Shown here one piece after another: positions 10,605 to 23,312 of a stretch of 64,000 nucleotides of DNA (position 1 is its first letter; the number at the start of each line of letters is the position of its first letter). Both the position numbers and the translations under genes were made by a program. The stretch is from positions 12,648,001 through 12,712,000 of the forward strand of contig CP075497.1 in assembly GCA_021613535.1 (NCBI GenBank), written 5' to 3'. The notes beneath the pieces are model-generated. The model did no database searches. It was not told where the DNA came from and worked only from the letters and a program-made list of their open reading frames with translations. This stretch comes from Adineta vaga. Lineage: Eukaryota; Rotifera.

Positions 10605-12917
10605 ATGGCTGAATCATTGAACTTATTTTATTCAATGTTTCTCGTCGTAATTTATCTCTTAGGTTATTTTGTTCATTTAAATGGTTCGTATTTATCTTCT
10701 TTTTTTTTACAAAATAGAAAGAAAACTAAACTTTGTTTGAATAGAATGTGTACCTGGATGTACACTCGATCGACCATTACTAGGAGAATTTTATTCGTAT
10801 GAAAATGGTTTAGAAACTCATTCATCATTTAAAGAAACTGGTGATATTGAAAGAAGATTTTATCGAAGAGAATCAGGTGCAGGAGCAACAAGAAAAGATA
10901 CAGGTGGTCTTCTTGTTAATGAAGATTTAGGTGAATGTTTTAAATTATCAATTAAACAAAATTATTATGAAGTCATTTATAGAGACAAGTAATTGATATT
11001 TTTTTTCAAGAGATTTTTCATTTTCTTTTTGATAAAACCAATAGATCACAATCTTGTTTTCAATGTTATCAAATATTTAATCGAACAAAAAATATCAATC
11101 AAATTAGAAAAAGTATTTTATTAATTTAGTTGTAAAAATAAAATAAAATAAAATAAAATAAATATTTTAAGGTTCATGTGGAGAAACAACATCATTAGTT
11201 TCAAATCAAATGAATTTTGATGATTTATGTCGATCAATTGATGAACAAAGTGAATTTATTACACTTTTTTGTAAGTTGATTTTCTAAGTTTAGTTTTAGA
11301 AAAAAAATCATTTTGTTTCTAGTAAAAACATATTCAGCGGAAGAATGTCGTCGAACTATTTATGGAACATTTCATTTTACCTATGAATTTCGTGAAGGTG
11401 GTATTGGCATTTGTGATAATCCATCGTCACGTTTAATTTCATGTCCAGATCCAGGTACACCATTTGAAGCTATTAATGAACGTTTTAGAATGAAATATGG
11501 ATATTGTAAATATTTAACATCATCATTTGATGCTGATCAATTAAATCAATGTTTGGGTTCTTGGTCAACACCTGATGGAAATATTATTACTGCTATTGCT
11601 AATGAACGAGTGGGTTCTGAACGTTGGTATGATAAGTTTCGTTGTATGTTAACAAGACAAGATCAACCACAATGGTTTGCAAAATCTTTATTTGCTGAAT
11701 GTTCATCTTTATCAAGTCCAACGGATGGACCGGAAAAAGTTATTATTACACCTGTTATTCCTGAAGAAGTTTGTGAACTATACTTTTGTTTTAAATTAAC
11801 TATTGATTCTATTTTCTTTAGCCAATTGCTTCATGTTATTTTCCAAGTAATTTAACTGGTCAATGGATAAATACAGCAAATGTGAATGCACGAGTATTAA
11901 TCAATGCAACACATATTCATGAAATAGCTAAAGTTAATAATCGTGGTTGGTTAAGAGAAACTTATTATGTTTGTCAACAAACATCTCGTAGTCAATACTT
12001 AGTTAAAGCTGTTACCAAAGGAGAATGCTTCTCTTATTATATTTGTTTTGATTTCAAAGATCGTCATCATAATGTTCTTAGATATAGAAAATCCAAATCG
12101 TTTATGTCGAATTTATATAAATTATATCCAAATCGTGATCCTTTTTATGAAGTTTGTTCATGGACAAGCTTTGGTAATGATGCGAATTGGAAATATCAAA
12201 TATTTGTATTGGATCCACCTGCACCAATTGAATGTCCATTTACAGGTATGTGGACATTTAAACAAGTTGGTCAACCAAGCTCCTTAATTCATACACGTAT
12301 TCGCGGAGGTGTCACACCTCGTCCCCGTGATCATGGTTGGTATATCACTTGTGATCCGAAATATATGGTTTCACAATGGTCAATTTGTGGTGATCAAACC
12401 AAGTCAATGTTTGCTGATCGTGAATATTGTCGACAACTAGATCCATATGGAACACCGATTGGTGTTTATGAACAACCTGATTATATTTATCAATGTGCTG
12501 GATATTGGAGAGAAGATTCACGTTCAATGATGGTTACATATGATCGTGATGATCCTTATATTAATTATAAATGTTGGGTTTATGAAAGAAGAGATTTAAC
12601 AACAATAACCTTGTCACGATCTGCTGGTTCAGCTTGTGGTTTTAATCAAACATCGGAAAGTTATCGTCCAGAAGATGGTGCTGATCTTGCTGTTACTTTA
12701 ATTGAAGCTGAAAGGATTCGTGAGTTGATTTCATAGAAATATGTTCATTTATTTGATTGTTTTTAAAATAGATGATGATTGTCCAATTCGTTATGATGAT
12801 GGTCGAAATGTGTTTATTGATTTAGAAGAATTTAATTTTTATTATGCTAAATCGTCAAATATTGAAATGAATCGAATCTTTTTTCTTATCTTTTTTTGTT
12901 TTATTCATTTAATTTAG
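10605..12917 (+). CDS. Large secreted/membrane-anchored cysteine-rich protein, paralogue A (659 aa)
   Basis: Seven exons: 10605-10683, 10745-10988, 11045-11112, 11172-11270, 11323-11768, 11822-12719 and 12772-12917. They sum to 1980 nt with all joins in frame. Residues 1-26 are a signal peptide. The ectodomain is a series of cysteine-containing modules, several opening with a C...FxGxW or C-x-F-T/D pattern (for example CPFTGMWTFKQVG). Other landmarks are CPDPGTPFEA, RVGSERWYDKFRC and CGFNQTSESYRPEDGADL. The last exon encodes DDCPIRYDDGR and ends in a hydrophobic tail, either a GPI-anchor signal or a transmembrane helix. The layout recalls uncharacterised multi-domain extracellular animal proteins (DUF7042-7045 type), a tentative match. 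It is tandem with paralogue B. It has two introns that B lacks (11113-11171 and 11769-11821), the first holding a (TAAAA)n tract. Confidence 0.8.
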
Positions 12918-13070
12918 ATAATTCATCAATCATTCCATTGTCAGATAAAAAACTAATCTTTGTTTTCGTTTTTTTTGTAAATCAAAAGCATGTCAGATAT
13001 TCTTCTCGGTTTTTTTCATTACTCAATATTTAGATTTGTTATAAACTTTGTTTTAGATAGAAAGAAACAA

Positions 13071-15283
13071 ATGACAGTTAGACAGTTAACATTTCTTCTC
13101 TTTGTGATAATTAATTCTAAAACAGGTTTGAAAAACAGAAATTTGAAATAAAAGAATTTCTTTTGTTTTATCTTTTAAGTGACAAGTCAACTTCGTTGTA
13201 CATTTGATCGTCCATTACTAGGAGAATATTATTCGTATGAAAATGGTCTGGAAACTCATACATCATTAAAAGAAAATGGAGATATTGATCGACTTTTTTA
13301 TCGTCGTCAATCAGGTCTTGGTGCTACGGCAAGTATTATTACAATTCTTGATAATCATGCATTGGGAGAATGTCTTAGTCTTGATTGGAAAGAAAATCCA
13401 TTTGATCATGCATCAAAACATCATTTTCAATTAATTTATCGTGATAAGTAAGAAGAATTGTTAGAAGAAATTTTTTATTTATTTCTTTATTTGTTTGTTT
13501 ATTTTAGAGAAAAATCTTGTTATCAATGTTATCAAATGTATAATCGAACACGAAATATTCTTCAAATAAGAAAAAGTGAATGCAATGAAATTACATCATT
13601 TGTAACAAATCAAATGAATTATCAAGATCTTTGTGCAAGTATCAATCTAGATGCCGATTTCGATACTTTATTTTGTATGTTTTCTTTGTTTTTGTCTGAG
13701 GAAATCATTTGTTTTCTTTTTTCTTCTTTTTAAGCAAAAACTTATTCAGCTGAAGAATGTCGTGCAACAATTTATGGAACATTTCATTTTACCTATGAAT
13801 TTCGTGAAGGTGGTATTGGCATTTGTGATAATCCGATATCTCGTTTAGTCTCATGTCCAGATCCAGGTACACCATTTGAAGCTGTTAATGAACGTTTTTG
13901 GATGACATATGGTTATTGTCGTGATCTTGTTTCTTCAATTGATGCTCAACCTTTATATCAATGTTTGGGTTATTGGATTAATGACAAAGGTGATGTTTTT
14001 ACAGGAATTGCCAATGAACGAGTGGGTTCCGAACGTTGGTATGATAAATTTCGTTGTATGTTAACAAGACAAGATCAACCACAATGGTTTGCAAAATCTT
14101 TATTTGCTGAATGTTCTCGTCTTTATTCACCAACAGATGGACCAGAGAAAGTTATCATTACACCTGTTGTTCCAGAAGTTCCAACACCCACTTGTTTCTT
14201 TCCAGATAATTTTACTGGTGAATGGGTTAATACCGCAAATGTTAATGCACGAACAATTATTAATTCTACACATATTCATGAAATATCTCAAGTTAATAAT
14301 CGTGGTTGGTTAAGAGAAACTTATTATGTTTGTCAACAAATTAGTCGGCAACAATATTTAGTTAAAACGGTGACGAAAGGAGAATGTTTTTCGTATTATA
14401 TTTGTTTTGATTTCAAAGATCGTCATCATAATATTCTTAGATATAGAAAATCCAAATCGTTTATGTCGAATGTTTATGATGATCTTTCAAAACGTGATCC
14501 ACTTTATGAAGTTTGTTCATGGACAAGTTTTGGAAATGATGCTAATTGGAAATATCAAGTTTTTGTTTTGGATCCACCATCACCAATTGAATGTCCATTT
14601 ACAGGTATGTGGACATTTAAACAAGTTGGTCAACCAAACTCCTTAATTCACACACGTATTCGCGGAGGTGTAACACCTCGCCCACGTGATCATGGTTGGT
14701 ATATCACTTGTGATCCGAAATATATGGTTTCACAATGGTCAATTTGTGGTGATCAAACCAAATCAATGTTTGCTGATCGTGAATATTGTCGACAATTAGA
14801 TCCATATGGAACACCAATTGGTGTTTATGAACAACCTGATTACATTTATCAATGTGCTGGATATTGGAGAGAAGATTCACGTTCATATTTAATAACATAC
14901 GATCGTGATGATCCATATATAAATTTCAAATGTTGGGTTTATGAACGATTTGATTTATTTAAAATCTATTTATCACGATCAGCTGGATCATTTTGTGGTT
15001 TTAATCAAACATCGGAAAGTTATCGTCCAGAAGATGGAGCTGATCTTCGTATTGAACTTGATGAAGCTGAGCGCATTCGTAAGTTAATTTCACTTTAAAA
15101 TAAATTTTTGTGATGATTTTGCTTGTAATATTAGATGATGATTGTCCAATTCGTTATGATGATGGACGAAATCCATGGCAAGTTATTGATGAATTTTTAT
15201 TTTATTATGCATCATCTTCAAAAATACATCCGTCCTTATTTCTTTATGTTTTTCTCATCTCATTTATTCTCAATATGTTTTAA
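13071..15283 (+). CDS. Large secreted/membrane-anchored cysteine-rich protein, paralogue B (660 aa)
   Basis: Five exons: 13071-13125, 13180-13447, 13508-13674, 13735-15078 and 15135-15283. They sum to 1983 nt, in frame throughout. Residues 1-18 form the signal peptide (MTVRQLTFLLFVIINS). The modules and cysteines align along the whole length with paralogue A (for example CTFDRPLLGEYYSYENGLE, SCYQCYQMYNRTRN, RVGSERWYDKFRC and CDPKYMVSQWSICGDQ). The C-terminus ends in about 20 hydrophobic residues after SSSKIHPS, fitting a GPI signal or membrane anchor. It starts only about 150 bp after paralogue A stops, so tandem duplication is clear. Its exon 4 is uninterrupted where A has an intron. The role is unknown; a cell-surface or matrix function is inferred. 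Confidence 0.82.
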
Positions 15284-16357
15284 TTAGTATAATTAACAGT
15301 GACAATAAGTGTTTGTTTTTACTATATTCACATTTTTTTTTCTTCATTTTGTACATTCCACTATTTGACTATGACAGTTTTAGTGATTTTTCTTTTTACA
15401 TTTTAATCGTACATTTATGACATTAATAAATGTAAATAACTCAGATAGCATCAAAGATGATTTGTTTAGTTGGTGAATCTTGTATGATGTTAGATGCGAA
15501 TTTCTTCGGATTCAAGAAGAGTTAGAATATGTGATTAAATAAAGAAAGGTAATATGGAAATAACTGATCAAATATAACAGAATTGTTTTTTTGAAATATA
15601 TCAGAAAAAACCAAAAGATTTTCAATATGAATAGTAAGATTATTTTCAATCGTCTTTGGTACTTTTTCTACTTTCTTCAAAAAAGAGCCTATATATGAGT
15701 ACTTTACAATAGATAACAATGCGTCTCAATGATTTTGGTCAAATTATAATATTACTGAACGAATAAGGTTCTACAAAGAAAGCACATCACAGTATCTAGC
15801 TATTTGATGTTTTCTTCAAAGAAAGAAGATAATTAAGAAAATAGATCGCTTGGTTCTTCGTCTGTCAACTAGTGAATGTTACTCAAATTTGATCTTCTGA
15901 GTATAAGAAGATTTTGCACAAACTAAAATGCATTTCTATGATATTACCATGAAATTGAAGATTTGTATATCTTTTATTTGACTTTTGCTGCAAAAGATAT
16001 AGGTTACACTTTTGATTGGTAATTTCTCCAGTGATGAACACGAATTCGTTTTTGAAAAACGTTCTCTGACATCAGTTACAATAACTTGTTCTCCTTATTA
16101 TTTCACTTATGAAATACATATGGAATGTTTTAATAAGTTAATGTATAGAATTTCTCTTTAATATTTATAATTTTCTTTAAAAACTATTTTATTGACAAGT
16201 TAGAAATATTATCTTACAAAAGTTAGACTGCTATAACCACAAAATGATCTAGACATAGAAATACAACTGTTGTGATAACACTTGTAATTATATAAACGAT
16301 TATAGTAAAAATTAATTTTTTTACTTTAATATTTCATTCTCTTTCTATATTCTTTGT
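15284..16357. other. Intergenic, nothing recognised
   Basis: AT-rich sequence after paralogue B. The only ORF of note (minus strand, 15522-15719) has no start context or motifs and is treated as chance. Confidence 0.5.
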
Positions 16358-16933
16358 TCATCGGTAAAATTTAGCACGTATTGAAGTACTATTTTCAAGG
16401 TATTCATAAAGATTGCTGAATGATAGATCAAATACACAAATCATACTTAATGGATCATTCTCTTCAAATAAATATCCTCCCATACACACGGATGCAAGGA
16501 TCAATGCGAAACATATATGACAAGTAATATAAAATATTTTCTCACAGTAAAGAATAAGATTAGTTCGAAGAATAATATCTGTAAGAATAATAAAACAGGA
16601 AGCAACGTGTGAAAAGGAGATAGTCCGATGCCATGCGTATAGCATACCAATAATAATTGGTAAGTAATAAATCACCGCAAATTTAATCCTGAAAAAATAA
16701 TTTTCGATGTCTATTTGAAGAGAACATGATAAATATGAAAGATTAGAACAATCATTAGTGAACATTGTTTGAAGTGTAGTTAAACGAGCATGTGTAAGAG
16801 AATAAGATTTAAATTGAAAACGATAAGGTAGTACATGAAAAATGCTGAAGAACGTTCCTGTAAACCATAATAAAAAGAAGAATCCAGGTTGACAAGGAAG
16901 TTGAACGAAAAACTCTACAACACCTATATTCAT
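16358..16933 (-). CDS. Hypothetical multi-pass membrane protein (191 aa)
   Basis: Uninterrupted ORF from ATG at 16933. Four or five hydrophobic stretches are visible at about 15-35, 80-100, 103-120, 128-150 and possibly the N-terminus. Aromatic residues are abundant. No conserved motif is recognised. It could be a fragment of a larger receptor-like gene or a standalone small membrane protein. It lies alone between AT-rich spacers. The ORF is long for AT-rich DNA, which is the main support. Confidence 0.4.
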   Translation of the reverse strand: MNIGVVEFFVQLPCQPGFFFLLWFTGTFFSIFHVLPYRFQFKSYSLTHARLTTLQTMFTNDCSNLSYLSCSLQIDIENYFFRIKFAVIYYLPIIIGMLYAWHRTISFSHVASCFIILTDIILRTNLILYCEKIFYITCHICFALILASVCMGGYLFEENDPLSMICVFDLSFSNLYEYLENSTSIRAKFYR

Positions 16934-18461
16934 TTATTCTAAATAAAATACAGAAAAAGATGGGTTATTGAGAAATCATTGAAATTTTACTAGAAGTGTT
17001 TGTTCACCTTAAACATATGATATCCTATAGTACAGTTACTATAACAAATACAATTCATATAGTTAGTTGATGAGTATTTGAATATTCTTCACTGTGAATG
17101 TCAATGAATTTCGCTTATGTGCTATTGATCTACTTACAATAGTAATGAGTATTAGTTCTTCTCATATATTAAATATTTTATAGAAAACGTACAATATTAC
17201 TTCGATAGTCAAAAAAAAGGATTTTAAATCGTATGTATAAAAAAGTAATAAACGATGATATTATTCACATAAACCATGCATGTCTTTTGGAAGAATAATT
17301 TCGGTAAGATTCTCCTCTGTAATTCTACACAGATATTGGCTCAATTTATTAGATTTTTATTTTTTATTAAATAATTCCTATGATGAAGATATTGTTTATA
17401 TAGATGTTAGAACTTTGTAATTGATGCTATATAGAAAAATCAGAGATTTATTTTATTATAGTTTCTTGAAAATAGATTTTAATTGACAAATTTTCGAAAC
17501 TTAATTAAACAATTTTGAAAGATTTCAAACATATAGAATAATACTCTATACTAACTATAGAAACACTTCTATTTCTAGTAACGAATTTTCTCTAGCTGTT
17601 GCATGAATAGCTATGAATCACATGTAATGTGTAATAATGAAAAGAAATATCATGATTCTGAATGATTATGAGTAAAAAAGAAATCAAGGAAAAAATCATT
17701 CAAACAGATCGATACAAAAAATTCTTCTTACTAATCAGTTTTAAAAACCAATAACGATTTTACTGATTTAAAACGAAATATTGTTGATTTGGTTCGACGT
17801 ATTGTCAGAAGTGGAAGATAAGCCAATACGTTTGCAATAACTAGACAATATCTTTTATTTTCTGTCTATCGCGTACATATCAATGTGAGAGCGATTGATG
17901 GTTATATTTATTCTCTCTTATTCAATTGCCCTTTGCTATAGATATATAGAAAATAGAGAGTTCATGTTCTCTTTTCATCCTCTATATTATTCGTGTTCGA
18001 TGTGCAATGTTGAACTTGATAACAAATTTCTAGAAACAATTTATCTTATGATCTTTTTTTATCCGTATTTAATTCTCGAATTGGACAAGTGTAACAACAG
18101 GTTTAACAGAATAAGAATGATTAAAAATGGAGTTGAAGCAATATGAAAGACAATAAAAAATGTTAAGTAAGAAGTAGTTCGTTGCTGCTTTTCACACATA
18201 ACACAACTACTTAAAAGAATAAAATAAGAACATTTCACGACCATGACGAAGTTAATAAAAATATGAAGATTGTGTTCAGAAGTGCAATATATTGACTTCT
18301 TTGATACACTTTTTAAACAGTTCAAATTGACTTTGATAAATTTAGACTAACTTCAGTGTTGTTCAAATAAAAGTAATGGATTCCCTTTATACAGAAGTGA
18401 TATGGCGTGTACGAAATTTTCACGAATTCCGTATTCCATAATTTCCATAAATGTAATGCTT
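16934..18461. other. Intergenic, no supported gene
   Basis: AT-rich. A minus-strand ORF at 18059-18325 has a hydrophobic, receptor-like stretch (QRTTSYLTFFIVFHIASTPF) but is too short and isolated to call. Confidence 0.4.
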
Positions 18462-18596
18462 GAAAGTTGAATTCAATTATTCATTCAACTATTCAACAAT
18501 TCAACAATTCATTTGAGCCGAAGGGTGATGAGGGGCAAGGGAAAGTGACGGTGCTTCGGCAGGTGTTTGAGGAAGGAATAGTTGAATTCAACTTTC
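18462..18596. mobile_element. Short terminal-inverted-repeat element (MITE-like, ~135 bp)
   Basis: Starts with GAAAGTTGAATTCAATTATTC. Ends with the near-exact inverse, GAATAGTTGAATTCAACTTTC. The perfect 15-bp arms are 18462-18476 and 18582-18596. The interior is GC-richer and non-coding. A related right end (GAATTCAACTTTCG...TTGACACTA) occurs at 7537-7562. No target duplication was resolved. Confidence 0.5.
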
Positions 18597-18689
18597 GTGT
18601 TTTACACTACTGGATCGATTATAAGCTTTCGCGGAATAAATGTTCGAATATCAACTCTATATCATCACCTTGTGGAATTGGACTACTGG

Positions 18690-18880
18690 ATTGTAGTGAA
18701 CATCTTGATGAATATGTACTCCCATGTCGACTCGTACGCCCCAGAACCGGCGGGTTCCGTACAATTCCGAAAACTTCATAGAAGCAGTATTTCGGCCGGT
18801 GATTTTCCCGCGTCTTTCTTACCGGATCCTGCGGAGTTCGAAGATCGAAACGTCCGTCCTGGGCTTGTTTCCATTGCCTA
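18690..18880. repeat. GC-rich GGATCC/CCGGA patch, probable fold-back family relic
   Basis: An abrupt GC-rich tract containing GGATCC, TTCCG and GGCCGG motifs. The phrase AGAAGCAGTATTTCGG matches AGAAGCAGTATTCCG at about 25628, inside another GC-rich patch. This links it loosely to the fold-back family described at 19090, 25498, 26980 and 34011. Confidence 0.35.
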
Positions 18881-19089
18881 GAAAAAAAGCTACATATTAA
18901 TATAATACATCAAAAATGAATAAATTTACTTGCATCAAATAATATAAAACTTGTCAATTAGAGCAATCAAATCTAAATGAATAACAACAAGACGAAAAAA
19001 AACCAAAAATTGGATTGATTTCAGAAAGACAGATCGTGAAATGAACAAATTACTCTATATAGTTAAATAAAATATTTTCGTCATATATG

Positions 19090-19259
19090 CCCAGGTCGAC
19101 AAATCCAATATTGGATCCGACGTTTCTACAAAATCCTATCGGGTTCCTGGTGACGGATCTGTATTGGGTTCCGTCAGTAAAATTTCCGTCGGAAGCTGCA
19201 TATTTTATTACGGTCTTATGGCCACCTGTCGGATCCAAGTATCGGATTGATCGACCTGA
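19090..19259. mobile_element. GC-rich fold-back element, copy at 19.1 kb
   Basis: Begins CCCAGGTCGACAAATCC. Ends with the inverse-like GGATTGATCGACCTGAG. The interior is packed with GGATCC, TCGGATT and TTCCGTC motifs in both orientations. It is non-coding and sharply different from the surrounding AT-rich DNA. It shares its termini with the copies at 26980-27171 and 34011-34088. Confidence 0.5.
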
Positions 19260-19464
19260 GTGTGCCGCTAGCTATTGAGAAACAGATTCTAGTGCGAAAA
19301 CGTATCGTAGTTCATCCAGCCATTTTCGAATAAATATAATACACACAAATAGCTACCGAGTTGTCCTTTAATACAAGAATATTATTCAAGGGGGAAAAAG
19401 CGATTAGGGATTTTTTTATTCAATTTGAATTTTTGACTGATTTAAATCAGCTTTTCTCCCCTTG

Positions 19465-20860
19465 ATATTATTCATATACAAATGGTCTTGAAACACATGC
19501 ATCATTTAAAGATACTATGGTGATATAGAAAGAAGATTTTATCGAAGAGAATCAGGTGCAGGAGCAACAAGAAAAGATACAGGTGGTCTTCTTGTTAATG
19601 AAGATTTAGGTGAATGTTTTAAATTATCAATTAAACAAAATTATTATGAAATCATTTATAGAGACAGGTAAATAAGATTTATTTTTTATTTATTTTCATG
19701 TTTTTTTTCAAACCACAGATCTCAATCTTGTTATCAAATATTTAATCGAACAAAAAATATCAATCAAATTAGAAAAAGTATTTTATTAATTTAGTTGTAA
19801 AAATAAAATAAAATAAAATAAATATTTTAAGGTTCATGTGGAGAAACAACATCATTAGTTTCAAATCAAATGAATTTTGATGATTTATGTCGATCAATAG
19901 ATGAACAAAGTGAATTTATTACACTTTTTTGTAAGTTGATTTTCTAAGCTTAGTTTTCGAAAAAAAATCATTTTGTTTCTAGTAAAAACATATTCAGCGG
20001 AAGAATGTCGTCGAACTATTTATAGAACATTTCATTTCACATATGAATTTCGTGAAGGTGGTATTGGTATTTGTGATAATCCATCGTCACGTTTAGTCTC
20101 ATGTCCTGATCCAGGTACACCTTTTGAAGCTGTTAATGAACGTTTTTGGATGACATATGGCTATTGTCGTGATCTTGTTTCTTCAATTGATGCTCAACCT
20201 TTATATCAATGTTTGGGTTATTGGATTAATGACAAAGGTGATGTTTTTACAGGAATTGCCAATAAACGAGTGGGTTCTGAACGTTGGTATGATAAATTTC
20301 GTTGTATGTTAACAAGACAAGATCAACCACAATGGTTTGCGAAATCTTTATTTGCTGAATGTTCTCGTCTTTATTCACCAACAGATGGACCAGAGAAAGT
20401 TATCATTACACCTGTTGTTCCAGAAGTTCCAACACCCACTTGTTTCTTTCCAGATAATTTTACTGGTGAATGGGTTAATACAGCAAATGTTAATGCAAGA
20501 ACTATTATTAATTCTACACATATTCATGAAATATCTCAAGTTAATAATCGTGGTTGGTTAAGAGAAACTTATTATGTTTGTCAACAAATTAGTCGACAAC
20601 AATATTTAGTTAAAACAGTGACGAAAGGAGAATGTTTTTCATATTATATTTGTTTTGATTTCAAAGATCGTCATCATAATATTCTTAGATATAGAAAATC
20701 CAAATCGTTTATGTCGAATGTTTATGATGATCTTTCAAAACGTGATCCACTCTATGAAGTTTGTTCATGGACAAGTTTTGGGAATGATGCGAATTGGAAA
20801 TATCAAGTTTTTGTACTAGATCCACCATCACCAATCGAATGTCCATTTACAATCAGCTAG
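19465..20860 (+). pseudogene. Third copy of the cysteine-rich secreted protein, mosaic pseudogene
   Basis: Lacks the signal-peptide exon and begins mid-exon 2. From 19520 to about 20090 it is nearly identical to paralogue A, including A's extra intron with its (TAAAA)n tract (two units shorter here). From about 20095 onward it follows paralogue B, for example ERFWMTYGYCRDLVSS and the B-type uninterrupted PEVPTPTCFFPDNF. Homology stops dead at 20850 (CPFT), and the frame ends at TAG 20858-20860. Other damage: an altered stretch giving a stop near 19515, and a 9-bp deletion removing a cysteine around 19733. It is best explained by ectopic recombination or gene conversion between A-like and B-like copies followed by truncation. 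Confidence 0.8.
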
Positions 20861-22208
20861 AAAGTGAATCAATCTCTCGTGAATTTGTGACGAAAATTTA
20901 TAAGTCGATGTAAAGATTTTAATAAAACAAAAACTTTCCGTTGAAGATTTTTTTAATCATTAAACTCTTTTATGCCTATTGATTTTGTTCTGTAACTGGC
21001 TTGAATACATGAATGATTACACATTCCGGAATAGATTATCGATAGAGTATTTCAAATTAATGTTAGTCGCATACAAGAAACATTGAAAATTTGTCAAAGT
21101 TTGAACGAAATGGTACTAACTTATGACTCGATTGTTTCCTTTTATTCCAAATAATTTATATTGTCTATTTTTTAAAGTTAACATCTATATTTAATTGATC
21201 TTCGTTTAATCAGAAATATATAATCATATACTAATCAATGTCGTCAAACGGATAATCAAATGGTAACTATTATAATTGATATATGAGACATTGATAACTC
21301 GAAATGATTCGAATATAATTGAAATGTAATCTTAATGAATATCTTCTTTTCAGAAGGAAAAAAATGATATGAAATTATAAAAAAAAGATATTTTATTTTC
21401 CATTTAATTGTTCATAACAACGAATAAATAACTTTAATTAGATAAATTAGATTTCCGATTATTCTCATTTAGTGATATTATTATAAGAAAAAAAAGTATC
21501 AAACTTGCTTTACTACGTGTTTCTTTTTCTAAACGAAAGAGATTCATTTGACGTTAAAATTATTTGAGAAAAGTATATCGAATAAAACCATAGAAATTGA
21601 GATTAGCATGAGATAGAAAAAAATTTTACCTTTTTCTGTTTTGTTACATATTTTCTCAAAGAAATCTTATTTAACAAAAATGAATGAATAATTGATAAAA
21701 ACTTTTCTTTGAAAATAAAAATATACTCATGTATGTTTGTTTTCTCAAGTAGATAATCAAATATTTAAAAGAATAAAAACATGAAGAATTATAAAGTATT
21801 TAATTGAAAGAAAAAGAAAATGTTGTTGAAAAAAGAATTTTTAAATTAATATTTAATAAATTAAAATATATTTTATTTTAAATCAAATAAATCTGAATAT
21901 TCCAATCTTATTAATAATGAAAGGAGAAAAAAACAGAAAGAGATCTTAATAGAATATGAAACATAACTGACAAAGAGCTTTCCTTTCATATTTTTTCTCT
22001 AAATTATCTTGTTTAGAAAAAAGGATTGGCTGAAGAAGAAGGAAAAACTCGGAGATTCTTTTTCTTTCTTTTTTCTTTTCATCATCACCGACAAGAAACT
22101 ATAAAAAAGAAAAAAAAAGGAAGAACAAGCATTCTAATCTCTCTATGAGAGATGAAATACAAAATAAATTGGTTTTGAAAAAGAAATTCTTTTTGTTAAT
22201 ATGAAAAA
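20861..22208. other. Intergenic, nothing recognised
   Basis: Very AT-rich spacer with homopolymer runs. No ORF, RNA gene or repeat could be supported. Confidence 0.5.
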
Positions 22209-23312
22209 ATGTCTTCATCAACATTAAATCTTGATAAACCATTAGAACTTATTCAAAAAACCTATACTTTACAAACAACAAATCAACTTCATGAAAATCC
22301 ATCAACAGCACGAGTATCACATGCAAAAATATCAACACATCAACCATCAAGAAAATCATCTGTTCATGATATTCATGAAGTTACAAGAGATGATCTTAAT
22401 AAAGTTTGATTAGATTGTTTTTCATTTCAATAAAATCATTAATTATTTTGTAGATTTTATCAGATATTCAAGCAAATCTTTCACGTTTAAAATTTTTACT
22501 AGAGACAACCGTATCTGTTCAAACAATACGTGATGAATTTTTCAAATTAAAAGATCATTTATTCATGAAAATTTTAGAATTTATTTCCAAATTATCAAAT
22601 GAATCAACACGAAGGTTTGTTGGTTTTTCAATAAAAAAATATATATTCTTTTTTCTTTCATTTTCATTTCAGAGGATCAATAACTTCCAGAGGAAATAAT
22701 TCCAATACTCTAATTCATCATCCTCAACATCTTGTTTATTGTATTGAACATTTTCGTAGTGAACTTTTGAAAGCAAAATATTTATTTAATTCTTTAACAA
22801 ATCTATCTTCAATTGGAACAGCAACTTTAGATAATATTCAAATTAAATCAATATCAAATTCTTTTTATAATCAATTTCAAGATGAAAATAATCGAAATGA
22901 TTCACAAGATTCACTTCAAATTAAAAAGTTTTACTTTGTACTTCTTTTTTTTATTTAAAAGAAAATTCCTTTTTTATTTTAGAGATATATCAATATTAGA
23001 AGATCATGCATATGTTCTAAGTCAACAATATTATAATCATCTGTCTGATTGGAATAATTTAGGTATGTTCTTGTATTTTCATTCTTCTAATTCAAAAATC
23101 ACATTGAATTTCTATTAGATCGAACAGTAACAGATGAAGAAAGAATAAATAAAACAAATGGATTCCATGGAAATCGTTTGCATGGACCACAATTAAAACA
23201 AAAACTATCAACAGCATCATCAATTGCTTCTATGGATGATGGAAATTTTTGTTCAAGAATTTATCAAAAATGTCAAAATATTTGTTGTCTTTGCACACCA
23301 AATTATATTTAA
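22209..23312 (+). CDS. Hypothetical intracellular protein, five exons (294 aa)
   Basis: Exons 22209-22403, 22454-22614, 22673-22927, 22983-23062 and 23119-23312 total 885 nt with every join in frame. Introns are 50-58 bp with GT-AG ends. There is no signal peptide or membrane segment. The N-terminal 60 residues are Ser/Thr/His rich. The middle looks helical (DDLNKILSDIQANLSRLKFL, then FFKLKDHLFMKILEFISKL). The C-terminus ends in a short cysteine cluster (CQNICCLC). I do not recognise the family. Exon regularity and codon use make the gene itself credible. Confidence 0.7.

Noticed and set aside
18059-18325. Possible GPCR fragment with a TM6-like stretch on the minus strand
   Set aside because: Only 88 codons, no second receptor motif nearby and no splice context; hydrophobic ORFs arise easily in AT-rich DNA.
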